Shown: one piece after another, positions 49,588-61,005 of the stretch
How positions within the stretch are numbered: position 1 is the stretch's first letter
Layout of the letters: each line of letters opens with the position of its first letter
From: Coniferiporia sulphurascens
Taxonomy: Eukaryota > Basidiomycota > Agaricomycetes > Hymenochaetales > Hymenochaetaceae
Length of the DNA stretch: 64,000 nucleotides
Direction: 5' to 3'
NCBI GenBank assembly: GCA_002794785.1
Contig: NBBA01000010.1
Location: 806,001 to 870,000, forward strand
Position numbers and translations under genes: made by a program
Notes under the pieces: model-generated
Databases searched by the model: none
The model's input: the letters and a program-made list of their open reading frames with translations, nothing else
Told to the model about the DNA's origin: nothing

Positions 49588-50211
49588 GTTAAGTGGGTGA
49601 GAGCGTTCGCTCAGTGCTCGGACGCATCGTCGTATTCCTGCGACGAAGCACGCGGCCATTCGGGCGAATGTTCTCACTAGGAGTTCCGGGCCGGCGATAT
49701 TTGCTTATGTAAGAGGCTTGAATCAAGCCCTTTTGTTCCTCCTTTCGCCTCCTGAAGATACATACATGTATGTGCATCCTTACCATAGAGGGTCTTGATC
49801 ATACAGTACATCATGATGCCAAACTTGATATATTGGAGGCATCGGGTGCTGCAGCACTTAGAGGGGGAACACAATCAAGTTCGTAGTGATGATTGATACA
49901 ACAATCCCCAGCTTCTACAAAATTTTATTGCCAAGTCAGAGTCTGTGGGAGGCGGGGGGGGTGGGGAACTTGGAAGTGTTTTAAAATGTCGTATGGAAAC
50001 ATTCTTTTGTAATTACTGTAGCGGAGTGAAACTGAATGCGACATCTTCCGAGCACTGGCTGTTAATAAGCGTTGTTTGCACAGACTATTTAGGACCCATG
50101 CCCAAATCTGGGCATTGGTGGCTTTACACGCGCTGTGCTCTGCGGTGCTCATAACTCGAGCTGCAGAACAAGCAGGCCTTCTTCACTCTCCTTCGACGTC
50201 CCCCTCTATCC
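49588..50211. other. Divergent promoter region
   Basis: The 624-bp stretch lies between the dehydrogenase (minus) and the UBE3D-like gene (plus). The first 90 bp may be coding if the dehydrogenase uses its upstream start. No clear TATA box. Confidence 0.4.
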
Positions 50212-53200
50212 ATGGCCACGCTCACCCACGTAAAACCTGCGCCTGTGCAGGAACGAACCCGGGTGTTCATAGACTCTTCTGTCCCGGCTCCGTTCCCCGC
50301 GCAGACTTACCAGAAAGAGCAAAGGCGGCAGGAGCTTCTAGACGAGATTGCACACGAAGAGCTCGAGCTCGATCTTGACCCCTTCGCCGACCAGTCCGTA
50401 GAGGACTTACAAGCTGTGGATGATGCATCGGCTGAGTCGGATGGATTACAGAGCTCGTCGCACTCGCAGGGGGCCCAGGACGCAACGTCGGTAAGGGGCT
50501 GCGTCGAAGTTGCTGTTCTTCGTTTCTTTTTTTGGCTGATTAATTTCTCAAGAACGAATTGCTGCCTTCGCTGGTCTACGTGCAACAATCGTGTCTAATG
50601 GCTCTAAATAATCTCTTATCCGGCGTCCTTTTGTCCCCAACGACATGGCAGCCCATCCTCCCTCCCCGCCGGCATTCCATGCCATCACGCCCGGAGAACA
50701 CAGCCGCGAACGAACCTTCCTCTGCACTGCAGATATTACTTGCCAACTTGCGCAATAATGGCCAAGGACAAATGTCCGAAGCTTCGTCAAGCTCCGCAGA
50801 TGATTTGGTCCTCATCAACGAGCTGCAACGACGAGTGGATTCGATCTCACAGGATTTGTTATGCTCGGACGCTCGTCTTGCCCGCGCGCTTATCTCCCTC
50901 CTTGCTCATGCTAATCGTCTCTCCGTGGTCGATCCCACACTATCAGGCTCAATTATGGGAAGTACCATATCGCTTGACGTAATGGTGCAACAACCTCATG
51001 CCGACATCTATGGGGAGCTATCCAGACAAGTCCTAGACCTGCAGAACAAACGGCTCGACCAGGAAATCATGGGGCTTGCATGCGCCACGTCCCCGCAGCG
51101 CAAAGTCGAGGTTTCGCTTTTATGGTCCAAGATCGACCAGGAGCTCGAGACCGTATCTTATCTTTGTCGGCAACAGAATGAGCCCGTGCCTCGTCCGTAT
51201 AGTCCCGGCCAGCTTCCGCCCGAATACGAATACGACGAGACTGACGAGGAGGATCTGACGCTCCTTCCGGAGTATGAGAACGGTAGTCAAGGCTACGCCG
51301 AGAAGGAAAAGGTGGCTGGGCACTCTCATCAGCACGCGCCAACGTCTGACGCCGTCAACGAGAAGATGCGTATGGATTTGGAAGCCGTCACGATGGCTAT
51401 CGATCGTCTGTATCTTGTTGCGCCCCAACTGCACAATCAACGCGTAGAGCTGCGGAAAAGCAAGCTTGAGGAGCTAGAGCGTGCGCGTCTTGCGGGTCCA
51501 TCGCCTGTGCGAAAAGCAGATCGTGTGAGCAAAGGGAAGGAGAAGGAAAGGGATGTACGGGAACTAGAAAGGATCATCGACATGGTCGGAAAAGCGTCCA
51601 GTCGGCGGTTAGACGATCAGTCCGTGTCTCTTGTTGGAGATTTGCAAACGCGCATTGAGAGGGCTAAACAAAGGGATAATGCAAGGGTAATTAAACCTTA
51701 CTATTTTAAGAGATCATAGTTAGGGGCTCACCTTATCTTAGCGCGAGGCGTTCGTCGAACATCTCCTGGAGCATTCGGATTCGCGTCGTATTGCCTCTCA
51801 AGATGCCGTTTTCCAGCCTAAGAAAACAAGGAGCTCCGACGCACTCCTTACTCTTCCGGAGTTCATCAATGAGCAATTCCCCGCGGAGCTTCAGCAGGAC
51901 CCGAACGCCTTACTGACCCTGTCGGAGATCGTCAAGGAGCCTCCTCCTTCCCAAAGCTCGAAGTCATCTCCTTCGCCCGACAATTCGAAATCGAACAAAT
52001 TGAATTTCAGATCGTTGGGAAAGAGGAGCCGAAGTCTTTCTGCACCTCCTCTTGCATGGCTCATCCCGTCCTTGGGTCGTTCAGGTTCTCCATTGCGATA
52101 CTCACAATCATCGCCGGACAATGTCAATATAGAGAGGAGTAGGTGTTCGTTCAGGTCAGTTTCTGATTTTGACTGACTCCGTCATCGCACTATTATCAGA
52201 TCTCACCGTGCGCTACGTCGCCGAGCATCATGGGAACTTGAATCATGTTCTTGTCTTCTTGGGCGTTGATGAGGGTATGGTCCCTGGTGTTGATCTGGAA
52301 GCGGATGTTCTTCCCTGCGTTGGTGATCCAGCGTTGGGCGACAAGCTTGTTCTGCGATGTGGCTCAAGTATTTCTGCCCCTCTCAGCTTACCTGTGCCAG
52401 TATCGGCTGGCAAGGCGAACATTCGCGTTCAAGGGGGACATTACGAGATCAAGTTCCCTATTCCCGTACCTTCGTCTTCACCTGGTCGTTACCATCCTTC
52501 CCACAGAGATCCAGTCGACTCCAATGGCGATCAGGTGGGGCAGCTTCTCGATGCCGCGCGCATCACTGAAATGGAGCCGACTTCCTTCATCTGCGCGTCT
52601 TGCTCTTCTGCCCTTATTCAACCGCAGTCTGCTGGAGTGCCCTACAGATTGACGTATCAAGATCTCCCGTCCGAGTACTGGGCCGAGCTGCTCGAGGCGT
52701 GGATGTGTCATCAGGACCAGAAGCTAGCTGACCGTGTTGCGCAGCATAGCAGAGGCTTCTGGCCAAAGCCCGGGCAGGCGTTCGTAGGTGGGAGCTATCT
52801 CTTGTTTGACGAATCGGTGGTGGTGCATTCGAATCTGCGTATCCTTGAGTCCAATAAGGTATGTCTGTTGTTCATGGTAATCTTCTTTTTCTTCTTCTCG
52901 GGCGTATAAGAAGGTCGTCATTGGGTCCCACTCTACCAATGGGTAGCGTTCTGGCTGTGATTGGTGAAGGACCAAAGTCATCGTGAAGCCCTCGCTGGTT
53001 TCCTTTTGTCTGGACATCCTTCTCGATCCTGTCGGGAGCTACCAAGCATTGCTTTCGGCCGATACAAAGCGTCCAATATTAAAGTTTATTCCCTCTCGTA
53101 AAACAACTCTCAGGTGCTTGAGGTCAACTGTCTGGGAGCTACTCTCGAGGGCACATTCTCTTTTTCTCTTTTTTTCCGTGCCTCATTCATTCTTTATAAC

Positions 53201-53959
53201 GAAACGATAAAGCTAACGTTCCATGTTCCTTCAGCAGGGAGACGAATGGAGACGTGTTCAATGCATTTGCGGTGCAATTGTCGGACGATGTCAATCTCAC
53301 TCTACGAATGATGAAACGGCATCGTCGGTGTATCGCATCCCGAAGTACGCGCTGCGGCCTGTTAGTTTGACAGCCGAGTAAGATTCATTATCAGATATTT
53401 TCGCCGCTTTTATTCATGTCATTTATTTAATAGACCCAGTAGAGTTCCCTTCTCGGCGTTCATTTTAGAAGATATGCTAGAACTCGTACGTGCACATGCA
53501 ACATATAGATTCATCATTTTGGACGAGGAGGAAGAGCGACCTAGGCTTCTGGTCAGTCCAGACTTTATTATGTCCTTGTTCCTAACACCGAAACTGATCA
53601 TTATATAACAGATTTGGCTATTCAAACCACACATGCGGCTCGCATACGCGACAACCGCACAGTTCTCGCTGCCTCGGACTGGATCCGTACATGCTTCGAA
53701 AGTGCTGTTTAAAATTCTGCCTGCTGGGCCCGAAGCGAGCCCATACATGTCCTCACCTAGGACGCCCTCGCCTCCTTCGTCCCCTAGTCTGGACAGTATT
53801 CTGCAGAAGCACCCCGGCTTCCCGCAGGCGGAGCGGCTTCTGTACCCACGTGACGTCGTCCATCGTCTGACGGCGTTACTCCGGGAGAGCAATACTGCGT
53901 ACCCTATGGGCGTGAGGGTTATGACAGGTCTATTGACTGGATGGCTTCGCAAGACATGA
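50212..53959 (+). CDS. HECT-like E2-binding (UBE3D-type) protein with long N-terminal extension
   Basis: Predicted E3-type or E2-binding factor. Start ATG 50212 (MATLTHVKPAPVQERTRVF). Exon 2 opens NELLPSLVYVQQSCLMALNN, and an acidic/helical region of about 600 residues follows (VNEKMRMDLEAVTMAIDRLY). The C-terminal part matches the UBE3D/HECT_2 family: LTVRYVAEHHGNLNHVLVFL, SFICASCSSALIQPQ, LPSEYWAELLEAWMCHQDQK, GSYLLFDE, VQCICGAIVGRCQ, VYRIPKYALRPVS and WLFKPHMRLAY, with the paired Cys typical of the family. A 61-nt intron (52139-52199, donor A|GTAGGT) joins the two halves in frame. A competing donor at 52155 would split them. A 376-nt intron sits at 52859-53234. Two-gene alternative: second gene from ATG 52276. 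Confidence 0.75.
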
Positions 53960-54465
53960 TTGCTTGGCGAGGACGGACTTATCACGATAATCACACTGCT
54001 CACGTTTGTTGATCTTAATTTTTTCTTTCTTTCTTGCTCTTCAGAGGGTGGGTTATGCTCATTTGTTCATTTTTTCTCCCTTTTGTTATGCCTCGTGGAA
54101 AGTTCGACACTCACGTTTTACACTGTCAGCACCGTAAATAAATAGACTACATCCAGCATCTTGCACACTTAACGTTATTCTGCATATACCGCTTCGTAGC
54201 TCACCCTTTTTCTTCTTGCACCATATGTATGTAGATTGTCACATTGTGGGTATTGGCTCTATTCGAAACAAACAACGTATACTTGCACGTACGTATATCG
54301 AGTCAAGTACCTAGCCTTTTCTGTCTCAAGCTTGAGGTATCGGGAATAATATGGTGACGTGTGCAAGCAAGTACTTTCGGGTAATTACGATTATATAATC
54401 CCCCCTCGGGCAAGCCGCGTCGCGAGTACTCGGCGTCCTCTCAGTGCTGTTCGCGACTTGGAACT
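53960..54465. other. Intergenic, tandem plus-strand genes
   Basis: The 506-bp stretch starts with T-rich 3' flank and an AATAAA hexamer at 54137-54142, 178 nt after the preceding stop. The rest is the promoter of the golgin gene. No coding sequence. Confidence 0.5.
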
Positions 54466-56293
54466 ATGGCTCACGCTGAGCCCTCTGCCGAGGATACTAC
54501 ACAGCAAGCTTTGGCAGAACTTAGACTTTCGATAGACAGCGAGCAAGGCAATAGTCGTGCAAATGGGGTTACTACTAACGGTGTCAATGGCAAGGTCGCT
54601 GCTGGCGGTTCCCCAAGGACCTCTGGGGAGTTATCTGGACATGACAGACTTGCAGCTGTGCAACGTGAACTCGAGCGCTGCCGGAAAGAGAAAGATGACT
54701 TGGCGACGCAGTATTCACTCCTTGTTTCACGGTTAAACAACATGCGGACAACGCTTGGAAACAAGCTTAAGCAGGATGCTGTACGTCCATCATGCTACTA
54801 CTGTTGATGGTGTCCTCATGAATTGAAACCTGTACGTTTAGGAAGAACTCGACCGACGCGAGCAGCTCATTCAACAGCTGACCATGCAAAATGAGGATAT
54901 GAATGAGACAGTGCAAACTTTGCAGAACGAGATAATCATGTCGAATGCAGAGGCGGAACGTGCGTCGAAGGAGCTGGAGAATATGCGCAGCCGTGTATAC
55001 GAAGAGAGTTCCCAGGAAGCGCTCGTACGGGAACGGGAGCTTCATGACTTGCAGGTCGAGCTTGAACGATGTCGAATGGAGCGGGATGAGTGGGAAGGGG
55101 AGGCTCTGGAAGGACGCGTCAATTTGGACGAGGCGAAGATGGCCATGGAAAATTTCAAACGCGATCTCGAGCTCGAGAGTGATGTTCGTGAGAGGCTTAG
55201 TGCGGAACTCGAAATGGAGCGCGAGAAGGCAACAAATCTGCAGTCGGTGTTAGAAGATTTCCAGTTATGTAGGTGATCTTCGTATGTGCGTGTGGTTTTC
55301 TGACTCGAGATGTTTTCTCCGTGCAGCGAAGGACCACGAATTACGACAAGCAGTCCGTGATCGAGATACTCAACTGACCCAAGTTACGCAAGCTTTAGCT
55401 GAGTATAAACATCGTGCTCATACGGCCGAGGTGAGGGACGCTAAAACCATTGCATGCGAACACTCGGCTGATTCATATATTTCAGCTAAAATTGGAAGAG
55501 ACTTCTGCTACAACAAGTCGCACCGTCGAACTTGAGAGGGAGGTTAAGGAGAAGAACCTTCTGATCGGAAAAATACGACATGAAGGTTACTGACATGTCC
55601 CTTCGTTATACCACGTCACTATCGACTGAAGCTAGCCTCACACAGCCGTCATCCTCAATGAGCACCTTACCGAGGCACTTCGGCGCCTCCGCAAAAACCA
55701 GTCTGATAATAACGTGGATCGGCGACTTGTGACGAATGTGCTGTTATCGTTTCTGACGACGCCCCGCACCGATGGCAAGCGGTTCGAAATGCTCAACCTT
55801 CTTTCGACAATCCTCTCATGGGGGGACGTGGAGCGCGAAAAGGCTGGGCTGCAGCGCGCGTCCTCTTGGACGCGCACATCAAACTCTGCCGGTCCTCAAT
55901 CAAAGGGAAAGGGGGCAAGCGAGCTTGATTCAAGTGACGAGACTGAGGTAAGGCCGCACTCACGCCGGCAGGCTTGATCCCGATTTGCTAAATCTCATTC
56001 GTTTTAAGTCCTTTTCACAGAGGTGGGTTGAGTTTTTACTCAAGGAATCGTCCGCTGGCCCAAGTGCGGACGGGTCGTTTGCACCTCTCCATTCGCCGAC
56101 CTCATCGGCGCCGACTCCGTCAAGATCAAACCTCTCGCTCTCCTCGCTCCCGGGTTCACCAAAATCGGGGGCGACATCTCCCGGGCAGGGTCAACGCACA
56201 TTGCGCTTAGCATCCTTCTCGGCCATGGCGAGTTCGCCAAACTTGTCTGCTGCTGCTGCGCAGTCGTCGCCACCGCCCCGAGACACGCACTAG
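54466..56293 (+). CDS. RUD3: Golgin with C-terminal GRAB domain (RUD3/GMAP-210 type)
   Basis: Peripheral cis-Golgi tether recruited by Arf-family GTPases. Start ATG 54466 (MAHAEPSAEDTTQQALAELR). A short disordered N-terminus precedes a long coiled coil spread over five exons (DRLAAVQRELERCRKEKDDL; REQLIQQLTMQNEDMNETVQ; ELHDLQVELERCRMERDEWE; LRQAVRDRDTQLTQVTQALA). The GRAB-type domain follows: LNEHLTEALRRLRKNQSDNN, VDRRLVTNVLLSFLTTPRTD, KRFEMLNLLSTILSWGDVER. A Ser/Pro-rich tail ends SPPPRDTH. The VDRRLVTN...FL..PR.D.KRFEML..L motif is diagnostic for GRAB. Introns are canonical. Confidence 0.88.
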
Positions 56294-56806
56294 GATGAGC
56301 CGGCTCACGCCTTATTTTTCTATACCTATTTCTCTCTTTATACAGACAGTTATGTATACAACCGCATTTGTACTATTAATATTGTCATTGAGCGTGGAGG
56401 GTTAACAAGTTGTCTGAAGGATGTCCAAGATCTTTTACCTTTGCATACACTCCGTGCTCCGTGGTAATGCCGGAGCTTGACGTGCGCCGGTACCTTACTA
56501 CAAATACTGGGATCTGGCTTGACTTCATGAATATTCTTTTCCTTCTTATTGAGTAGTACTTATGGTATTGCGATTAATGGTGTCTTGCGGCTCGGATTCT
56601 GCCTCGGAAACTGGGATCGGCTCCTTCAGCAAGTCCCGGCTTCCTAAAGGGGAAGATAGCGTCACGAGGAGTCACTTGCTCCGGAAAATTGCTCCGTAAA
56701 TGTATTTCCTTTTCCATTTCCCGCTTACATCTCCCATTACCTTGTCGCTACCCTACGCTGGACCCATCTTTCAGCTGAAGATCTTGCTGCATTACTCGTT
56801 GGAAGC
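56294..56806. other. Intergenic between RUD3 and GBP2
   Basis: The 513-bp stretch holds RUD3 3' flank and the GBP2 promoter/leader. Nothing further recognised. Confidence 0.4.
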
Positions 56807-59573
56807 ATGGACGTCGACATGAAGAACAAGGAAGAGCTGCCGGAAGACAAGTCTATTTCACGCGGAGACTTGAATGGCAGTGGTAGGGACCGCGACAAAG
56901 AGAGAGACAGACGTGACCGAGACAGAAGCAGAGACCGAGACAGACGCGACCGGGACAGTGACAAAGGTAAGGATAAGGATAGGGACAGAGACCGCGATAG
57001 GCGCGACATCGGTGAGTGTTGGTTACGCTGAGGCTCTGTCGTATTTTCTTTGCGTGCCTTTATGTTAAATCACTATTTCCAATTTTGCGCAAGTCGCAAA
57101 ATAGTCCTTAACTCCAGGGATTCGACTTCCATTCACTCCTCGTTCTTTGCATCGCTATTATTGGGCAATCATTGACATTTCTCACAGGTCGTCGTCGAAA
57201 TGACCATTGGGAGCCTGATGTAAGTTTTATTTGGTAGCATTCTTGTTCTGGTCATATTTCTGATATGTGTGCAGCGCCGTTCTAAGAGACGCTCGCGCTC
57301 TCGTTCTCGTTCTCCTCGTCGCCGGTCCGTGTCTCCTCGTCGACGTTCTCGCCGCTCTCGCTCGCGCTCACCTAGGTCGCGCTCTCGTTCGCGTAGCCGC
57401 GATCGCGACCGCAAGTATGACCAGTTCGCGCGCTCGCTCGGAGGACCGATCAACGCCGACCATGAAGAAGCAATGGAAATGTCCAAGCAAAGCAAACGCG
57501 AGAACCGTGTTTATGTCGGCAACCTCAGCTACGACGTCAAGTATCGCGACCTGATGGAATTCATGCGGGGAGGTGGGTGGGGGCATTCCGATCAGATCTG
57601 TTTGGTTGTTTTTGGTTTTCTTTGGCGTTTTTGGTGTTGGTACCAGTGTTCCGGCGTGGTGGAGGTGTCATTGGGCATGGTCAGTGGATGTGGTTAATGG
57701 ACGGGGAGGGGCGCAAACCACGAAAGTTCTTACGGGTTACACACTTCGTATATGCGGCGATCACCGGCCAGTCCGAGCTGACAGTTTGGTGCAATCCTTG
57801 ACGAGGGCTAGAGCCAAGCAGTTGAGGTTGAGATATGGGGTGTTGCGGGCTCACGGGAACATGCTGCCTTCGAGTTTTAGACTTCGCTTTTACTGGCTGC
57901 CGGATGACTATCGCTGAAAGTTGTGAGGACGGTTTTCTGATGAGGGTTTTTCTTGGGGTCATTAGCTGGGGAAGTCCTTTTTGCCGAGGTGTTAATCACG
58001 CCAACTGGTGTCTCGAAAGGCTGCGGGTGAGTAAATTCGGAACTTACGTGCCCGTTCGATACCGACTTTTGTTCAATAGCATTGTCGAATTTGCTTCGCA
58101 AGAAGATGCTCAACGTGCTATCCGCGAACTCTCGGAGGTCCCGCTCTTGGGCAGACCTGTTTTTATTAGAGAGGTGTGCACGCATATGCACCTGTTCGTA
58201 GTGGATCAACTAACCTCGTAAATGCGAATCCCAGGACCGTGAAACTGAGGCAAGATTTGGCGCTTCGCCCGTTCCTGGTAAGATTGGTATGGCAATGGCA
58301 GGACAAGGATTCAATGCTCAGCCCCCACCGCGACCTGCTTCGCATAACGTCTTTGGAGGTGGTGGACAGAACCCAGGTAACCAGCTCTATGTCGGCAACG
58401 TGAGTCTTGTTTCTTATTAAACTGATTGTACCCATCTATCCGTCGTTTCCCCACTGCCGTTCACGGATTAATCATCTTGCTTTGCTTGTAGCTGCCGTAC
58501 CAAGCAGGTTGGCAAGACCTTAAGGATCTTTTCCGTGCCGCGGGTAATATCGTGCGTGCGGACATCAACATCGGTGCAGATGGCAGAGCAAAGGGCTCTG
58601 GTACAGTCATCTTTGAGACTTCGAAAGATGCTCAGCAAGCTATCAGTGCGTTTTTGCGTCCACGCTGCTGTATTTTATCAAGTACTTACGGTGTATAATC
58701 AGGTATGTATAATGGTTTTGACTGGTACGGCAGAACACTCGAAGTTCGCGAGGTGTGTGGTCTTCCCTTTATTTATCAACCCGAATTCGGTCCCGCTTGA
58801 ACTGACTTCGGTGACCACAGGATCGCTACGCCGGGCTCTCCGGCCCTGGTGGATTCCGTGGTGGACTTCGAGGCGGTCTGAGGGGTGGCTTTAGGGGAGG
58901 GCTGCGCGGCGGCGGATTCCGTGGTGGCTTCCGCGGCGGGTTTGCAAGTGGGGGCGGCGAGGGTCGTGCGTTCAACCAGGACCTATACGCGGACTACTCT
59001 GGGCCCGACCAGCAGGGCAGTACTCCTGCCGGCGTGTTTCCGACGTTTGCTGGCGGTCCAAGCTATGACGCTGAGCCGAGTCAGCAGATCATGGTTCGCA
59101 ATGTAAGTTTCGTGTTCTAATGTCTTTTCGTGGTCAAACCTAATTGTTTACCTGCCAATTCGTAGTTGCCATGGTCAACTGCCAATGAGGACCTGGTCGA
59201 ACTTTTTGAAACTACCGGAACTGTTGAGCTCGCAGAAATCCTCTTCGACGGTGCGCGTTCAAAGGGCGCGGGTGTCGTTCAGTTTGCGCAGGTTCCGGAG
59301 GCCGAGACAGCCATAGGTTCGTGTTTCCCTGCATTCCTCTTAACCAGGGCTGGATGTTAACTGCGAGGTCTTACGTTTCAGCGAAGTTCCAGCAGTACAT
59401 GTACGGTGGCCGGCCTCTTGGTAAGCACAACTTTCGAAATTGTGCTTGTGTTATAACTTATAAATCGATCTATTAACGCAGATGTACGTTTCAACGATCG
59501 CTGGCACACGTTTACCCCGACTGCCGCGAGGGGGGGAGCTGTTGCACTCATGCAAGCCGATGCGACGATCTGA
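56807..59573 (+). CDS. GBP2: SR-like RNA-binding protein with three RRMs (GBP2/HRB1 type)
   Basis: Nuclear shuttling mRNA-binding protein coupling splicing quality control to export. The N-terminus (ATG 56807) is an RD/SR region (repeated RDRD and RSRSRSRSPRR). RRM1 starts ENRVYVGNLSYDVKYRDLME, and its second half (GEVLFAEVLITPTGVSKGCG, IVEFASQEDAQRAIREL) follows a 393-nt intron. RRM2: NQLYVGNLPYQAGWQDLKDL ... GSGTVIFETSKDAQQAI. A Gly/Arg (RGG) stretch follows, then RRM3: QQIMVRNLPWSTANEDLVEL ... GAGVVQFAQVPEAETAI, and the tail ends MQADATI. RNP1/RNP2 aromatic positions are present in RRM1 and partly in RRM2. About ten introns; S. cerevisiae GBP2 has the same domain order. Confidence 0.87.
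57573..57965 (+). other. Long 393-nt intron inside RRM1 of GBP2
   Basis: Bounded by GAG|GTGGGT and CATTAG|CT, it joins LMEFMRG to AGEVLF. It is seven times the usual intron length here and is G/T-rich at the 5' end. It has several internal GT and AG sites. A cassette (poison) exon or RNA element is possible but not shown. Confidence 0.6.
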
Positions 59574-60039
59574 GCCGGGTGTACCTCCCACCAGATTTTT
59601 TGGCCCTGTTTTTCTATTCGCATCTTGTTTTCGTTTCCATTTCTCGCCATTTACTTACTCATAACGTCTTCGCAAGAATGACTCTGTTACTTTTCCCTCA
59701 TGTTTCGATTTTACATTTCCCCATATTCTCTGTGCTAAAAGCACGGCTGAAGCCTAAAACGTACAAAGTCCATGATGTTCAAGAATACAGAAAAAGTTTT
59801 ACTCAACTCTCTTTAATGCGCACTAGTCCTAAGTTACGAAAGCAGCTGAGGTATGTTAGATCGTAGACTCAGGCGGCCTGCGGCTTCCCGAGAGCAAACC
59901 AAGTATCCTCTCGATCCTATTTCGGGCGTTGAATCTCATTGCAGTTCGCGATCTGCGCTATTCGGCAGTCTTTAGATGAATATTATCTGATTGATCATTG
60001 CAATACATTTCGATACAGTCACCATTTAATAGCAATCGA
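59574..60039. other. Convergent 3' flanks of GBP2 and the SDR gene
   Basis: The 466-bp T-rich and AT-rich stretch lies between converging genes; no feature recognised. Confidence 0.45.
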
Positions 60040-61005
60040 CTACCATGGTAACAACTCGCCCCTGTGATTGAAGAATTTACCAGAGTGCTCCTTCGTGGTA
60101 CCCTGCAGGAACTTGATGAATGGCTCAACGCATTCGTGAGGCTCGAGCACTGCGCCCTCTCCACCCAGAGCTGTCCAGGGTGGATACTATGATGAGTGAT
60201 CTGACGACTCGGGATCCAATGTACAGAGTACATACTTGTTTTGACCCAGCCTGGATCAACTACGAAGGCAATGAGATCTGTTTCTTCTACCGACTGCTTG
60301 TACGTCTTTCAAGGATGAGATACGGAGGTCAGCCACTATCCTCTTGCTTGCCATTGCTACGAAAACGGGGGCTTACGAGCATGTTCAGTGCAGTTTTCGA
60401 GATTGTGTAGGTGACACACTTCGGTCCGCAGTCGAGGCCAAAACTGGCCAATCCGGTGGTCATATTCATCAAGACCTTCCTCTTGCCCCTTTTCAGAAGC
60501 GGAAGGAACTCTTGCGCTACGAGCGCCGGGCCGACGACATTATTCTGTACTGAATACATCAGGTTAGCGACATTGAACTCGAACGCCTTGTCGTTTCCCG
60601 GGTTCTGCGCATAACATACGATCGCGTGAGCGAGGTCTGATCGGAGGGAAATTGGGTGAGAAACTCACGACGCCAGCGTTGTTGAGAAGATAATCGAGGC
60701 CGTGATCGCCCAGGATCAGAGCCGCGTTCTCCGCGGCCGCCTTGATTGATCCTTCATCGGCAACGTCGAGCCTGACAATGTGCAGCTCTCCCTTTGCCTC
60801 CTGTTTCAGAGCCGATAGAGTTCCTGCCGACTCCGGATCGCGACAGGAGGCGACAACAATGTTGGCCGAGTCCGACGTAAGCTGCCTGATAAACTCGAGG
60901 CCGATCCCACGCGAGGCTCTACATCCCTTCGATAAGACCGCGGAAGGCGTGAATTAATACAAACGCCACGTACCCGGTAATGAACCAAGTGAATTTTTCG
61001 CTCAT
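60040..61005 (-). CDS. Short-chain dehydrogenase/reductase (C-factor/sniffer-like)
   Basis: Classical Rossmann-fold NAD(P)-dependent oxidoreductase, probably cytosolic. Start ATG 61003-61005 (MSEKFTWFITG). The cofactor motif TGASRGIG is split by an intron and restored exactly when the acceptor after GATGTAG is used. Next come LDVADEGSI, YLLNNAGV (the NNAG motif), the region VVGPALVAQEFLPLL, the catalytic Ser/Tyr/Lys environment NMTTGLAS ... YTISKTAL, and DPGWVKT. It ends RGELL-PW after a last intron. Residues after the Gly-rich loop (ASCRDPES) favour NADP by the basic residue. Bacterial C-factor and animal sniffer-type carbonyl reductases share this layout; substrate unknown. Confidence 0.87.

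Noticed and set aside
52169..52909. Separate gene starting at a TTG at 52169
   Set aside because: No ATG supports it; the sequence up to 52199 behaves as intron, and the domain is better explained as spliced to the upstream exons.
56881..57420. Simple-sequence repeat array (RD/RS codon repeats)
   Set aside because: It is the coding sequence of the SR region of GBP2, not an independent repeat element.
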